NCBI GenBank assembly: GCA_009801085.1
Contig: VNWV01000001.1
Location: forward strand, 6,262,001-6,326,000
Direction: 5' to 3'
Origin: Lasiodiplodia sp. COLG20
Lineage: Eukaryota > Ascomycota > Dothideomycetes > Botryosphaeriales > Botryosphaeriaceae
DNA length: 64,000 nucleotides
Shown: positions 34,724-45,670 of the stretch, in pieces
Layout: the number at the start of each line of letters is the position of its first letter
How positions within the stretch are numbered: position 1 is the first letter of the stretch
Program-made: the position numbers and the translations under genes
Notes under the pieces: model-generated
What the model saw: the letters and a program-made list of their open reading frames with translations, nothing else
The model's database searches: none
Told to the model about the DNA's origin: nothing

Positions 34724-36016
34724 TCAGTATGCCTCAAGCTTTTCAAGGCCGCCTCTGGACCTCTTGAGGCGCTCACCCAGGTCAATATTGTCCTGCGCTT
34801 GACGATGCAGACCAGACACAAACCGACCCTTTTCGGAGCGCTTCTTGTCGTCCGCCAGGCGCTCCTCTTCCTCCCTAGCCTCAATGGCAGCAAGTCTCTT
34901 CTTGCGGTCCTCCTCCAGGGTTGACGCACTCGATTGCATAGCTGCAAGCTTCCTAGCACGTTCCTCGGCATCGTCCTTGGCTGGTTTCGGTGGGTTGGAC
35001 CGTTGCTGGACCCTCGGAGACGGTGCTCTGCGACGATCGGGAGAAGGCGAAAGAGACGACGGTGCCCTGGCACGATGGTTGTCCTTTCTGGCATATTCGC
35101 GATCCCGACGCTCGTCACGCCTGCGGGGTTCGTAGGGAGAGCGAGACCGCGAACGCGGGGAGGCATGGCGCCTGTAAGACTCCCGCTTACGATCTTGCTC
35201 CTCGTCGCGTCGACGCTCACGTCCCTCGTCACGACGGCTCCGCCTGTGAGGGGATCGCGACCGTGACTGCGAACGAGAATCGCGATAATGGCGTGAGCGG
35301 TGGCTGTGCCGTCTCTCGTCATCGTCATCTCTCCTATGGCGCCTGCTGCGATGCCTACTCTCCTCGTCCCTATGGCGATGTTTCCGGTGCTTGCGATCTC
35401 CCTCTGATGATCCCCCTGCCTCCTTAAGAAGAGCGCGACGACGCACGGGGTCGTTCATCATCGCCTCCAATGCCGCCTGCTCTTGTTGCCTGACTGCCGC
35501 CATTGGATCCATCGACGCCTTGGCAATATTGTCGCGGGGATTGTTTGCGCTCGGTTGGGTGATCATGAAGGACTCCTGGCCCGCGTTCTTCTCCAACTTC
35601 TTGTTCTCATCGTTCTTGATCAGGTTGTCGACCCGACGCTGCGATTTGGTTAGCAGTTGGAAAGCGTGTTTGCCACATGTCAAACGTACCTTGCCAAGCA
35701 GATAACCCTCCATCTCTTCTGTGGTGCCTGTCTGGCCGCTGGAGGGCCCAGAATACATCCAGTCCACACGGTTCAATCTCTTCTTGCCACCTGCTGCCTC
35801 TTGCATTTCCTGCAATTCCTGAATCGCCCGTTCTTCCGCACGTTCCTTCATCATCTGGTCGATACGCTTGCGCTCTTCCAGCGCCTTCTGTTCTTCCTCT
35901 ACAAGGAGTTAGCATTTTGCGCCCAACGTTGGTGTGATTTACTTACCCCATACTCGCCGCTGGTTGCTCATTAAGAGCGGATGCCAGCTCTTCTTCAAGT
36001 TGAGATCTCCTCCCAT
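34724..36016 (-). CDS. cwc25: Pre-mRNA splicing factor CWC25
   Basis: Three exons: 35947-36016, 35690-35898 and 34724-35638, giving 397 residues. The N-terminus [26 protein letters not shown] is the CIR-N-type domain common to CWC25. A charged helix ([20 protein letters not shown]) and the conserved [13 protein letters not shown] follow. The middle (about 195-300) is an Arg/Ser/Asp/His-rich RS-like region with many RSRS and RRD units. The C-terminus is a charged coiled coil ending [11 protein letters not shown]25 joins the spliceosome after Prp2 remodelling and allows the first transesterification near the branch site. The RS-rich region is longer than in yeast, as in other filamentous fungi. 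It is divergent from CSN2 (467 bp between starts). Confidence 0.92.
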
Positions 36017-36483
36017 GTTGGCGGTGTGATGGAGCGAATCTGTCGCAAATCGACCCTGTAGAAAGCTGCCTGGGGAGAAACGTCGTCGAGAGGCAAGGCT
36101 GCGAAGTGACCAGCGCTAAAGGTAGCGGTTCCGGGAAGGCTTTGTCGCGAATGTTCTCAAAGGAATATGTACGCCCAAAGCCGGGTTGGGAGAGCGAGCG
36201 TGTTGTGGCCGTCGCGCGGGAGGTGGTGTTTCTGCGCGGCGGAGCGGCGGCGGTCGTCGGGCAAGAGCCCAAAAGAATCGCCGCAAGTGGCGGGGCGCGT
36301 CCGTGCGCACCTAGCTCCCCGGACCTACAGCACGACTGCAAGGCAACACCACAGCTTCGCAACTACTGCGTAAAGTTTCTTTTGCTCCACTCTGCACGCC
36401 CAAGCCGCGTCGCCTCTCACGCCGCAAGCGCTTGGACTTAGCGCAGCTCCAGCTACTCGCGCGAATTCGCCCAGCCAGCCGCC
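36017..36483. promoter_or_regulatory. Divergent CWC25/CSN2 promoter region
   Basis: 467 bp between opposite start codons, GC-rich. Open frames crossing it (for example 35943-36362 minus) overlap the CWC25 exon and show no domain, so they are not taken as genes. Confidence 0.5.
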
Positions 36484-38264
36484 ATGTCTTCCGACGATGA
36501 TTTCATGCAAGAGTCGGACCAGGAGGAGTGAGCTTGCCACACTGCCTACTTATTAGATCTGGATCTCGCTGACCGCCCGTCAGCTACGACTTCGAATACG
36601 AAGATGACGACGACGAGCAGACCGGCGATGTCGACATTGAAAACAAGTACTACGGAGCGAAGCAGATGAAGGCCGACAACCCGGAGGATGCCATAGAGGA
36701 ATTTCTGGGTGTTCCTGCCTTGGAGGAGGAGAAGGGCGATTGGTTGGTTTCCGCGGCAAACTTGACCAACACAGAGCTCGGGCTGACAGGATGAAGGGGC
36801 TTCAAGGGACTCAAGCAAGCCATCAAGCTCGAGTTCAAGCTCGGCAAATACACCGATGTCAGTACCCACGCTTCAGCAGCAACCATTCCCCGCGGAAAGT
36901 ATGGGCTGTATATTGACGCCGGAAACTACAGGCTGTCGAGCATTACAAGGAGCTGCTCACCTACGTCAAGTCGGCTGTCACGCGGAACTACTCGGAGAAG
37001 TCAATCAACAACATGCTGGACTTCATCGAGAAGGCCGCAGAGGATGACGAAGCATACCGTTGCATGGAGAAGTTCTACGCGCTCACGCTCGAATCGTTCC
37101 AGAGCACCAACAACGAGCGGCTGTGGCTCAAGACGAACATCAAGCTGGCCAAGCTATGGCTGGAGCGCAAGGACTACCGTCAGCTGACCGAGAAGCTACG
37201 AGAGCTTCACAAGGCGTGTCAGATGGCGGACGGCTCGGACGACCCGAGCAAGGGAACGTATTCATTGGAAGTCTACTCGCTGGAGATTCTGATGTACGCT
37301 GAGACGAGGAACAACAAGCGGCTCAAGGTCAGTTTGATTTCATGCGAAGCGAGACAGGTTTCTGACGCGCGTGTGCAGGCACTGTACCAGCGTGCGTTGA
37401 AGGTGCGCTCAGCGGTCCCTCACCCGAAGATCATGGGAATCATCCGCGAATGCGGTGGCAAGATGCACATGAGCGAAGGTACGACCTCACGTAAGCGGCC
37501 TCATCTCGACTGCAGCTGATCTTGAGACAGAGAATTGGAAGGAAGCGCAGAGCGACTTCTTCGAGAGCTTCCGCAACTACGACGAGGCGGGATCGCTGCA
37601 GCGGATCCAGGTTCTTAAGTACCTCGTGCTCACGACAATGCTCATGGGATCGGACATCAACCCGTTCGACTCGCAGGAGACGAAGCCGTACAAGAACGAC
37701 CCGCGCATTGCAGCAATGACAGACCTGGTAGATGCGTACCAGAGGGACGACATTCACGGCTACGAGAAGATCCTGCAGAACAACAAGGACCTCCTTGCTG
37801 ACCCGTTCATTGCCGAAAACATCGATGAAGTGACGCGTAACATGCGTACCAAGGCAGTCCTCAAGCTCGTAGCGCCGTACACGCGGTTCACGCTTGGTTT
37901 CATCTCGAAGCAGCTCAAGATCTCGCTACCAGAAGTGCAAGACATAGTGGGCTTCCTTATCGTGGATAAGAAGCTACGCGGGAAGATCAACCAACAGAAC
38001 GGGACGGTGGAGATCGAGAGTAGCACGGACAGGGATCGGGTGCATGCGATGCAGGAGTGGACGGCAGCGATAGGGTCGCTCTGGGCGACGGTGCTGAACG
38101 AGGGCGAGGGCTTCCGGTCGGAAGAAGCTTCGCAGTTCCAGGCGAGCACGGGAGCACAGGGCCTATCGGATCTTGGAGGACGCCATGGACCCAGCGCGAA
38201 GCTCGGCCGCGGGACGAAGGGCAAGGGTTTCTCGGGAAGACTGCCGGGAGCTGGGTTGAGGTAA
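36484..38264 (+). CDS. csnB: COP9 signalosome subunit 2
   Basis: Six exons: 36484-36527, 36584-36742, 36797-36857, 36932-37327, 37379-37478 and 37531-38264, giving 497 residues. The acidic N-terminus (YDFEYEDDDDE) precedes a TPR-like helical repeat region with the conserved DIENKYYGAKQ, LLTYVKSAVTRNYSEKSIN and NERLWLKTNIKLAKLWL. The PCI domain lies in the last exon (about 290-410: PYTRFTLGFISKQL, LPEVQDIVGFLIVDKKLRGKINQ). CSN2 is the cullin-binding subunit of the COP9 complex that removes Nedd8 from cullins; in filamentous fungi it controls development and secondary metabolism. Intron 2 uses acceptor AAG at 36794-36796, not the nearer CAG at 36787-36789, because only that choice keeps the frame and the conserved GFKGLKQ. 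Confidence 0.94.
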
Positions 38265-39572
38265 TGACTTGCAGCGGTGGCCTGCAAGCCCTTGTGCGAG
38301 GGGGGGAGGCCAGTGGACGGGACCTGGCTGGCGCGTGAAACGTCTGCTCTCTACGATGCGGTCATGGAAGTTGCTTCTACTCTAAAGGCTGAAACCTGCG
38401 GTAGAGCGCGGGCATTCCTTTTTCCTCGGGCGCGTAGCGAGCGCTTTCCTTTTGGCTGGGCCATCCGTGTGAGGCGGCATGCGATCGGGCGGGCAGCTCG
38501 CGGGCGCAGGCGCGTAGGTGCAGGCTGAGTGTTGCAAGGGTTCCGACGGTGCGGAAGGCTGGACGCCACGGTGGAGCTCGCGATGACCTGGAACCAGGCT
38601 CGCCGGCCGTGTCTCGCGCGCGCTGTGTTGCTTGGGGGCGGCGTGCGGGCGACAGATCGCCTCGGGGCGTCCGCTGGCGCTGTGCGAGCTGGTTATAATG
38701 CTGCAGCCGTGTGCAGCTGCGCAGGCGGCCACCGAGCCTTGGCTGCCCGCTCCACCGGCCGCGGCGAATCAGACGGGCTCCCGCCCAGGACGTGCGCCGC
38801 GGCGTGACGGCAGCGACAGTATGTAACCTATCTCATTTTGCTGGCCGGCCCCATCTTCACCCCGTTAGCCCGCATTCTCGCACGCAGCCGGGCGGCCTTG
38901 GAGCCAGCAATGCAGGGCGGCCGGCCGGCGGTGATGCGTTGTGCGTGATGGAAGCGGGCGGCGGTGATGGGCGCGTCGCCGGCATGGCGTGGGGCGGGAA
39001 TGGCCTCCGCCTGCCTGAGCGCACACATTTCCTGTGCGCCGTCGCTATGCCTCTCACAGCCTGTCTCACATCGCTGCCGCATTGCTCGACGCGCAGGCGG
39101 CGGCGCCGCGTCGATGAGCTTCTTCAATCCTGGGCCGGCCATCGAGTGCGACGGCGGCCCTCGCCGTTTCATCGCCGTGTGCGTGAGGGAGCTGCGCTGT
39201 GGTCTGGGACGGTACCTGGCAGCATAGTCGAGAGACTCGCAAGCCCCATCCCCACAGCTCAGCGTTGCCTCCATATATTGGCATCCTCCTGCTGCCCCTG
39301 GCAAAAGCTCGCGGTGTCACAGGAGAGTCGCTGCTGCAACCACGGGCGCGGGTCTCTGCGCATACTAAAACCGACTCCGCTGCCATTCCTCCATGGCCGC
39401 TCGTGGGTGACCTGCAATCCCGCGCCGCCGCCGTGCAATCTCCTGTCCTGCCTCTGCCCTCAGCAGACGCGCAGCAGTCAACACCATCGTGACGCGTGCC
39501 TGATCGCCGCTGCCCCAGCCCGCTTCCCAGAGCATCCGCAAGAGCCCCAGCGCCCCAGCGCCCCAAGCGGCC
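38265..39572. other. GC-rich 1.3-kb spacer upstream of the OTU gene
   Basis: Very GC-rich, with long overlapping open frames on both strands (for example 38711-39634 plus and 39066-39911 minus). All are Ala/Arg/Pro/Gly/His-rich with no domain, as random GC-rich DNA gives. I take it as the CSN2 3' flank plus a long promoter or leader for the gene at 39573. Confidence 0.5.
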
Positions 39573-41281
39573 ATGAATCGCCAACCCGTCATCTCGCCCA
39601 ACTTCCACCACTACCCTGCGCAGCACTTCCATGACCCGGCCCTTGCGTCGGTGTCGGCGCTGTCGTACAGGTCCTTCCAGCTCCCCCATCGGACCGCGGA
39701 GCTTCCCGCCGGCTACAACCCAACACCTCTGCCTCCGCGCCCGCCAGCCGCCAGGATGAGCTACATGGCCGCCGACGACGAGCTCGCCCAGCTGCAGAAG
39801 CTCTCCAACGAGTACCAGCCCGAGGCCACCGTGAGTCCCCGCGCCCGCCCGCCCGCGCCCGAGAGAGCTGTTGCTGACTCCCCGCAGGGCCCGCTCGTCG
39901 GGCCAAGACAATCCACGGCCGCCATCACGACCGAGTACGCAAACGGCGACCCCGTCTATCGTGCGAAGACCCAGGTTCGTGTGCCCGCCCTGCCCGCCCG
40001 CCTGCTCGCCGCTGAACTCGTGCCAGAACCTGCCCTACAAGTATTCCCACTACCGAACGTGTCGCGGCGATGGACACTGCGGGTGGAGAGGTATGCACCG
40101 CCGCCCCGAGCATGAGACGCCCACGCTGACATGACATGATGCAGCCGTGGCCTTTGGCTACTTCGAGGCCCTCCAGCGCGCCGGCGACCGCCACAAGTTC
40201 TTTGAGGAGCAGAGTCGCCTGCGCTCGCTCGCCAACCTGCTCAACCAAATCGGCCTGCAGGCCGACGTCTATGAAGACTTCGCCGATGAGACTCAGGGCC
40301 TCCTTCGCAAATTGGCCAACTCTCCTGCCGGAGATGACGCCCCGCTGCTCGAGGCGTTCAATGACATGATGGCGTCGATGGGCATCATCACCCACCTTAA
40401 GGCAAGTGTTCACATGATGGCCGTGTGCGACGCGTACTAACATTAGCCTTCGCAGCTGTTGACCAGTGCTTGGATCCAAACTCATCCGCAGGACTTTGAG
40501 CCATTCCTCTTGGGTCAGGACTTGCAGCAGTACTGCCGGACTCATGTCGAAGCTGGAAACTGCGAGATAGAGCACGTTACATTGACCGCTCTTTTCCAGG
40601 TCTTGCTCAAGCCTGCTGGATTCGCGCTCGAAATCTTGTATCTGGATCGCAGCGCTGGAGAAGAAGGCGATATGTACCACTTCGAGGCGACGACCCACGA
40701 TGGCGTCCCAATCATGGATCCTCCGACCGTGAGATTGCTTTATCGGCCGTACGTGCCCGTTCTCTTCCGTGGTGCTACGCATGATCTGACCGAATTGCAG
40801 GGGCCACTACGATATCCTCTACAAGGCTGAGGAAATCCAGCGCACTATGGCACCTCAGATGCCTACTCAGGTCGCTGTCAACCTTGCGCCCCACTTCAAT
40901 GAGGATTACGTGCATATGAACAGGGAGTTCTCGGACGTACTAGCTTACATTCCTGGCATGGGGCCCCAGAGCTTCGCGCCTAGCTTAGGACAACCGTCGT
41001 ACATGTCTGATCCATTTGCAAGCTACGCACCTACTCCAACCCAACCTCCACCACAGCCTACACCCCAATTGTACTCGCCGCTACCTGTCCCTCACAGTCA
41101 GGAATATGTAGCCCCCAACGTACCCCTCGAAACTGCTCCTCCCGTTGGCTTGGCAATGCCCGGGGCTGGCAAGGTCGATCGTGGTTCCTTGTTCAGGCCA
41201 TCAGCATATGAATTGAAACCGGACTTCAATTCTGGCCCTACTCATTCACCAACCTTTCAGACATCTATCTTCAAGAAGTAG
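39573..41281 (+). CDS. OTUB1-like OTU-family ubiquitin thioesterase
   Basis: Six exons: 39573-39830, 39888-39974, 40027-40090, 40145-40401, 40456-40748 and 40801-41281, giving 479 residues. The N-terminus is disordered (Pro/His-rich). The peptidase C65/OTUB core starts with YKYSHYRTCRGDGHCGWRAVA, with D130 and catalytic C133. It continues with a helical region (LANLLNQIGLQADVYEDF) and ends with the catalytic histidine H322 in GHYDILY. It hydrolyses ubiquitin chains; OTUB1 members prefer Lys48 linkage. A long Pro/Tyr/Gln-rich C-terminal tail (about 345-479) is not part of the core. The fourth intron is a predicted GC-AG intron (GCAAGT donor at 40402, CTAAC branch). An upstream in-frame ATG is possible; 39573 is the first reasonable one. 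Confidence 0.88.
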
Positions 41282-41323
41282 GGCGTCCATTTCTCGTGCC
41301 TCGAATACTTTGGCTGATTGGAT

Positions 41324-41689
41324 TTAGCTCCCACTACAACACCGCACACTTCTTGAATCCAGATTTTCAACCAGAGGAATGGTCGCCAGATACCGAGTAC
41401 TCTTCCAATAGTCGAGGACGCCACAAGTCCACATCCCAGTAGTCTGCGCCACCGCTCGCACAACGTCCTCGGTCGATGCCGTAGCCTCAAGCCTGGTTCG
41501 ATCGAAGATGGCATCGCCGCTGCGCTTGCCCAGCTTTTCGATTTGTCGTTGCATAACATCATTAACGAAGTTGAGCGGATGTCGTCTTGCTTTGCCAGCC
41601 ATCCTTGAAAGCATCAGCTTGCTTACTTCGACACGTTTATCATATCCACTCCTGGTTGTTTTTGGCGCAACTGAAACAGGTTTCAGCAA
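41324..41689 (-). CDS. Unrecognised small open frame
   Basis: A 121-codon frame with balanced composition. It contains LSRMAGKARRHPLNFVNDVMQ, EKLGKRSGDAIF, STEDVVRAV and TTGMWTCGVLDYW, which look more like real protein than the surrounding shadow frames. I do not recognise a family. It starts 43 bp past the stop of the OTU gene, on the opposite strand, so it would converge with it and overlap its 3' UTR. It could be an exon of a larger minus-strand gene, a decayed copy of a dispersed gene, or chance. Confidence 0.25.
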   Translation of the reverse strand: MLKPVSVAPKTTRSGYDKRVEVSKLMLSRMAGKARRHPLNFVNDVMQRQIEKLGKRSGDAIFDRTRLEATASTEDVVRAVAQTTGMWTCGVLDYWKSTRYLATIPLVENLDSRSVRCCSGS

Positions 41690-42312
41690 CTCCTCGTTTT
41701 CAATGTTCGCATTATATCTTTAGGAAACGCCGTCACGACCTCAATAAGACCATCAGCCTCAGGGTGCCCTTAGCTTTGGAATTTCTAGGCATTGCCCTAT
41801 ATTTTAGTCTCCAGAGTTTGTTTTTTCCTTTCCGTTACTGCGTCAGCTTCACAGTCGCTGATAGCCCTTCCTCTCCCTTTCTCGGATTCTATCATCTCAG
41901 GTAGCACTCAAATAATCTGGTCATTCAAAATCGTTTTGCGTTTACCGTTTCTCTTTTTCCCTTTTGTCTCCTAAGTTTGTTATTTGTCAACAATCAGCGC
42001 TGCTCCGGTTGGCATTCGAACGGGAAATGGTGTTTTATGTCAGATGCTCTCGGATACGGAAATGGAACTCAGACGAGCGTATTGATGAAGGAGTCGCCGG
42101 AGTCAGGCATTTATATACAACAAATTGTTCCCTGTAATGGAAAACATAATACTAACAAATTATAAAAAAACACTCGACAAACATAATAAAGCAGTCCAGT
42201 TCGAGGTCACACAGGATACATGCGCAACCACAAAGAGTGACGTCGATCCTTGCTAAAAACTAAATTAGGAACTTTGACGTACAGAGCACAGGGAACGTCT
42301 GGGGAAAATGCT

Positions 42313-42396
42313 CGTAGGTAGTTGAAGCTACCGTCCGGACGACAATGTGGAATTAAAAATTCTACGTACACGTTCCGACGATAGCTTCGACTACGC
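42313..42396. mobile_element. Palindromic MITE, copy 2 (diverged)
   Basis: The left arm reads GGTAGTTGAAGCTACCGTCCGGACG and the right arm is its near complement with several changes (CGTTCCGACGATAGCTTCGACTAC on the plus strand). The centre AATTAAAAATTCTACG matches copy 3. The arms mismatch at several places, so this copy is older than copies 1 and 3. Confidence 0.8.
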
Positions 42397-42481
42397 AAAT
42401 TTGTTTATTTTTCTAAAGAGCTGTGACATAATTATTCTTCACGCCACCCTTCATATCCCGCGGTATAATAATATCTTACTT

Positions 42482-42566
42482 ATGGGTATTTGAAGCTATC
42501 GTCCGGACGAGAATGTCGGATTAAAAATTCTACGTACACATCCGGACGATAGCTTCAACTACCCAT
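42482..42566. mobile_element. Palindromic MITE, copy 3 (85 bp)
   Basis: Same length and ends as copy 1: ATGGGTATTTGAAGCTATCG on the left, GATAGCTTCAACTACCCAT on the right. Preceded by T and followed by GA, as copy 1 is. The AT-rich centre is shared with copy 2. Confidence 0.85.
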
Positions 42567-42931
42567 GACATGAACAAAAAAAAATCGCTAGATAGCCTGA
42601 ACAAAATCACCATGGCGACCATTTCAACAAAAGGTAGATTGACAGCAGCAAAAGGGTATCTATATCAAGCTTCTGTAGGGGCATTGATGCAAGCTCGCTT
42701 TCTTTTCCTCTCCTCGCCTTCCATCGCTCCAAAAAAGTAGATCGCACAAACAAGCAAACAAACCAAAAGGAAAAGAACTTATATCAAGTGCTGACGCGTC
42801 AGGACCAACCGAGGGCTTAGTGTCCGGCATTTTGCGGTCGTACTTCCACCTTGATCCGGTATACAGGGGGTTTGTTGTTTACACAATCTCATTTGATCAT
42901 CTTGCAATTGTTTTCTTCTTTTCCTGTTTCC

Positions 42932-43732
42932 TCACCACTGGTTGCGGTCCCAGTTTGGATCTGTAAGATTCAAGTCAGCCCGCATTTACTTTCCATGCAC
43001 ATATACCCATCCGCACGCCCCCAAATCCCCTTCTTCCCCGCGACAGCGAGTTATCCTCCTACCCTTCCGGCCGCATCTTCGCTGACAAAATATTCCGGCA
43101 CCTATCCTCCTATTCCAAGCGCAAAGGGGGGGATTTTTGGTTTTTGTAGGCAGAACAAAACTCACCTTGGACAAACGCGGCCAGAACCTTGCTCCCGGTC
43201 TGCAAAAGCGGGTGGCCGACGACGATCTGCAGGAAGCGCTGCAGGCCTTCGCGACGGTGCTCAATGACGTCGTCGGAGAAGCGGTTGGTGAAGACCTTGC
43301 CGGGGAGCGGGGGGATGGTGACGCGGGCAGATTCGCGCTCGAGGATGTCGCGGAAGGCCTCAAAGTCCGAGTAGCGCCGCCGCACCGAGGACTGCTTGAG
43401 CTTGAAGGCCGGGATGTTGGTCTTCATGCTGATCTCGTACGTCGTGTACATGCCCCGCCCGGTGCCATGGGTTTGCGGGTTGCGAACCTAGAGGTTGGGA
43501 CATCAGTGGGGAAGTGCTGGGGGGATGGATTTGCAGTCGGGGGTATAGGGAATGTTTCCGGGTACGGGCAAAGGTGCTGTGCGGTACGGCAAGGGATTTC
43601 GGAGGATTCTGGAAAAGTGGCGGTGGGGGCTGGTGTTTTCTTCTGGGAACGCACCTCGATCTCGAGGAAGTTCTCCGGAGGGCCGTAGAGCTCCTCGTAG
43701 GTTTGGGCACGAGAGTCGGGGAGCGACTGCAT
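42932..43732 (-). CDS. snx3: Sorting nexin 3 (PX domain)
   Basis: Three exons: 43655-43732, 43166-43487 and 42932-42960, giving 142 residues, the usual length. The protein is almost entirely a PX domain. [24 protein letters not shown] is the standard lead-in. [14 protein letters not shown] and IPPLPGK hold the residues that bind phosphatidylinositol 3-phosphate. [23 protein letters not shown] closes the domain. The tiny last exon adds DPNWDRNQW, typical of SNX3. It acts on early endosomes in retromer-dependent recycling. The second intron is 205 nt. The start codon is the ATG opening MQSLPDS. Confidence 0.95.
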
Positions 43733-45137
43733 TGCGCTGGGAAACCTGCTTGCGCCGGTGGTAGCCAGTTTGGCGGTAGGGACGAGGCTGGGTATGTTAT
43801 TGCGTTTCGCGTCGGGCGTGTATGCACGCGTCGAGGAGGACCTCCACGTATGCTCGAGCTTCGCGCACGTTGCGGGTATGCAGGCGGTTGGTGTTGCAGC
43901 TGCGGGCGAGCGCGAGGCAGGTGGCTCGGGAGATGTCGCCGAGGTGCGTTGGATGTCAGAGCTCTCGTGTGATGCCTGGGATCGGCGGTCGAGCGTCGTA
44001 GTGGGTGGGTCGGGTAGGAGAGCTCGTGTGCGTGCGCGTGCAGCTGCGGCGGGCGAGGATCGTGCGTATGCGTGCGGGCGCGAGTCTTGCGGCGGTGGGA
44101 GCAGGAGAATTGAGGAGAAGCAGGTAAGCGACGAGAGAGCAGAGGTGGTGGTCCTCGCCGTCAGGCATAGAATGAGGGGCACGATAGGCGATCCATCCCG
44201 GCAAGAACGCCAGCCAGAGCCCCCGCCGCCGCCGCCGAATCCGCAGCGGCGCGGGATCCCCTACGAGTAGGCGTGCCAGCTGTTGGTCTTTGTGCGATTC
44301 TCCCAGCTTCCACGCGTCACGTCGACTGGGTTGCTGAGTGTTCACATGCCCACGGGCTTGCTGCAGGCCCTGCCACGCCGCTTCCCCCTCCCGTGTCGCT
44401 GACGCACGCGAAGAGTTGCAGGTTGAGTGCCTGCTGTGCAGCCCTTCGTCTTGGCTTGCTGCCGTCGTCTTTGCCAGGCGCCCCGCCTCCGTACGACTCC
44501 AACGTACTGCCCGTACGTACGAGAACCGCACCCTTAACATAAAACGCTCTACCGGCTTCGCTGCAGACAGTCTCCGGTACACCGTAAGTTGAGCCTTGCT
44601 TGTTTCTTTTCCGCTTCCGGCATGTACCATATCTCTGGCGAAGGCGCGAAGGATGATGGCGATCTGACAGGCGCGGATCTTCCGGAGCCATGGCATGATG
44701 TGAGCCCGGCGGTGTGCCGAGCAAGCGCGCCCACAACACTGGCATCTTTTTTTGGTGTCTTCTGTAAATGTCATACTGGACAAGGGTTTCCCGTCTTCTT
44801 GTGCAATCTGTGTCCTTCCCGCAAACGTGCACATCCCGGTCCCTCGGAGTTGAGTGTGGTTTCTTCCCTTCCCCAGACCCTCTTTCTCAAAGCAGAAAAG
44901 TAAGAAAGAAGAGTGATGGCTGAGCGAAGAGGCATGGCGGGCCCTCGGTACCACGGACTTGCTGACACGCCGCACCTAGCCAGCCTTGCTATCACTTATC
45001 TGCGAACTGGTAAGCAGCACGGCGAGCTCGTGCAACCCTTTAGGACCACTTTCGGAAAAGGCACTGATTCTCTGGGGCTCTAACTCAGTTGATACCTCGC
45101 TCCATCCGAATTGGGCAAGTCCAAGACAAGTATCAAA
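43733..45137. other. Divergent spacer between SNX3 and DUF7704 genes
   Basis: About 1.4 kb, GC-rich on the left. Long open frames on both strands (43956-44975 minus, 43758-44270 plus) overlap one another and are Arg/Ala/Gly-rich with no domain. I read it as two promoters and leaders. Confidence 0.45.
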
Positions 45138-45670
45138 ATGGCCTCTTCTCTGCCTACTCTACCCCGCATAGTGTTCACCATCATCGAGCCGATTTCCCTG
45201 TGCGTTGCGCCCCTCTTGGCTTGTTTCGGTCTTGCTGACGATTGTCTAGGGTCGCTGGGTTTTTGGGTCCTCTTGTCTCGCCGCAGTTCTTTGCAGCTTC
45301 GCAGCTGGCCACCACCAAAACTGCTGCTGAAGCTCATGAGTTGACCGCAACTGAGCACATCCTGGCCCTTCAGCTTGGAAATGCTTACCTCTTGCTTGGA
45401 TTCCTGGGCGTGTTCATACTCAACACGACACTGGACCTTCCTACTGTGAGAGCGTACCTGGCTGCTCTGTGGCTGGGAGACATCGGCCACGTGCTCATCA
45501 CCGCCTGGGGACTGGGACTCAAGGGGACGTTCAACATTTTTGGTTGGAACGCTGTGACCTGGGGAAACATTGGTTTCACCGTGATGCTTTTCGCCCTGAG
45601 GAGCTTGTACTTTCTTGGAGTCTTCGACAAGAACGGGGCAAAGAAAGGCCGCAAGAGCAAGCAGACGTAG
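45138..45670 (+). CDS. DUF7704 four-helix membrane protein
   Basis: Two exons, 45138-45199 and 45250-45670 (intron of 50 nt), giving 160 residues. Four hydrophobic segments: RIVFTIIEPISLVAGFLGPL near the N-terminus, LGNAYLLLGFLGVFIL, LAALWLGDIGHVLITAWGLG and the last helix IGFTVMLFALRSLYFLGVF. A lysine-rich tail follows (KKGRKSKQT). The pattern and the start ending EPISL match the uncharacterised fungal family DUF7704. No catalytic motif is visible. The lysine-rich C-terminus may be a cytosolic tail or ER-retention-like signal, but this is inference. Confidence 0.72.

Larger units (their letters stand above)
41282..42931. other. Spacer with two palindromic MITEs
   Basis: About 1.65 kb between the OTU and SNX3 genes, AT-richer from 41700 on. 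It contains two members of the MITE family (42313-42396 and 42482-42566) only 85 bp apart. An unrecognised open frame lies at 41324-41689 minus. Confidence 0.5.

Noticed and set aside
36743..36789. Acceptor CAG at 36789 in CSN2
   Set aside because: It would put a stop codon (GGATGA) at the junction. The AAG at 36796 restores the conserved DWGFKGLKQ.
38711..39911. Large overlapping frames (38711-39634 plus, 39066-39911 minus)
   Set aside because: Both are Ala/Arg/Pro-rich, overlap one another and the real OTU exon, and have no domain. High GC alone produces such frames.
43424..44975. Long frames upstream of SNX3 on both strands
   Set aside because: They overlap each other and SNX3 exon 1 in wrong frames, with arginine-rich low-complexity composition.
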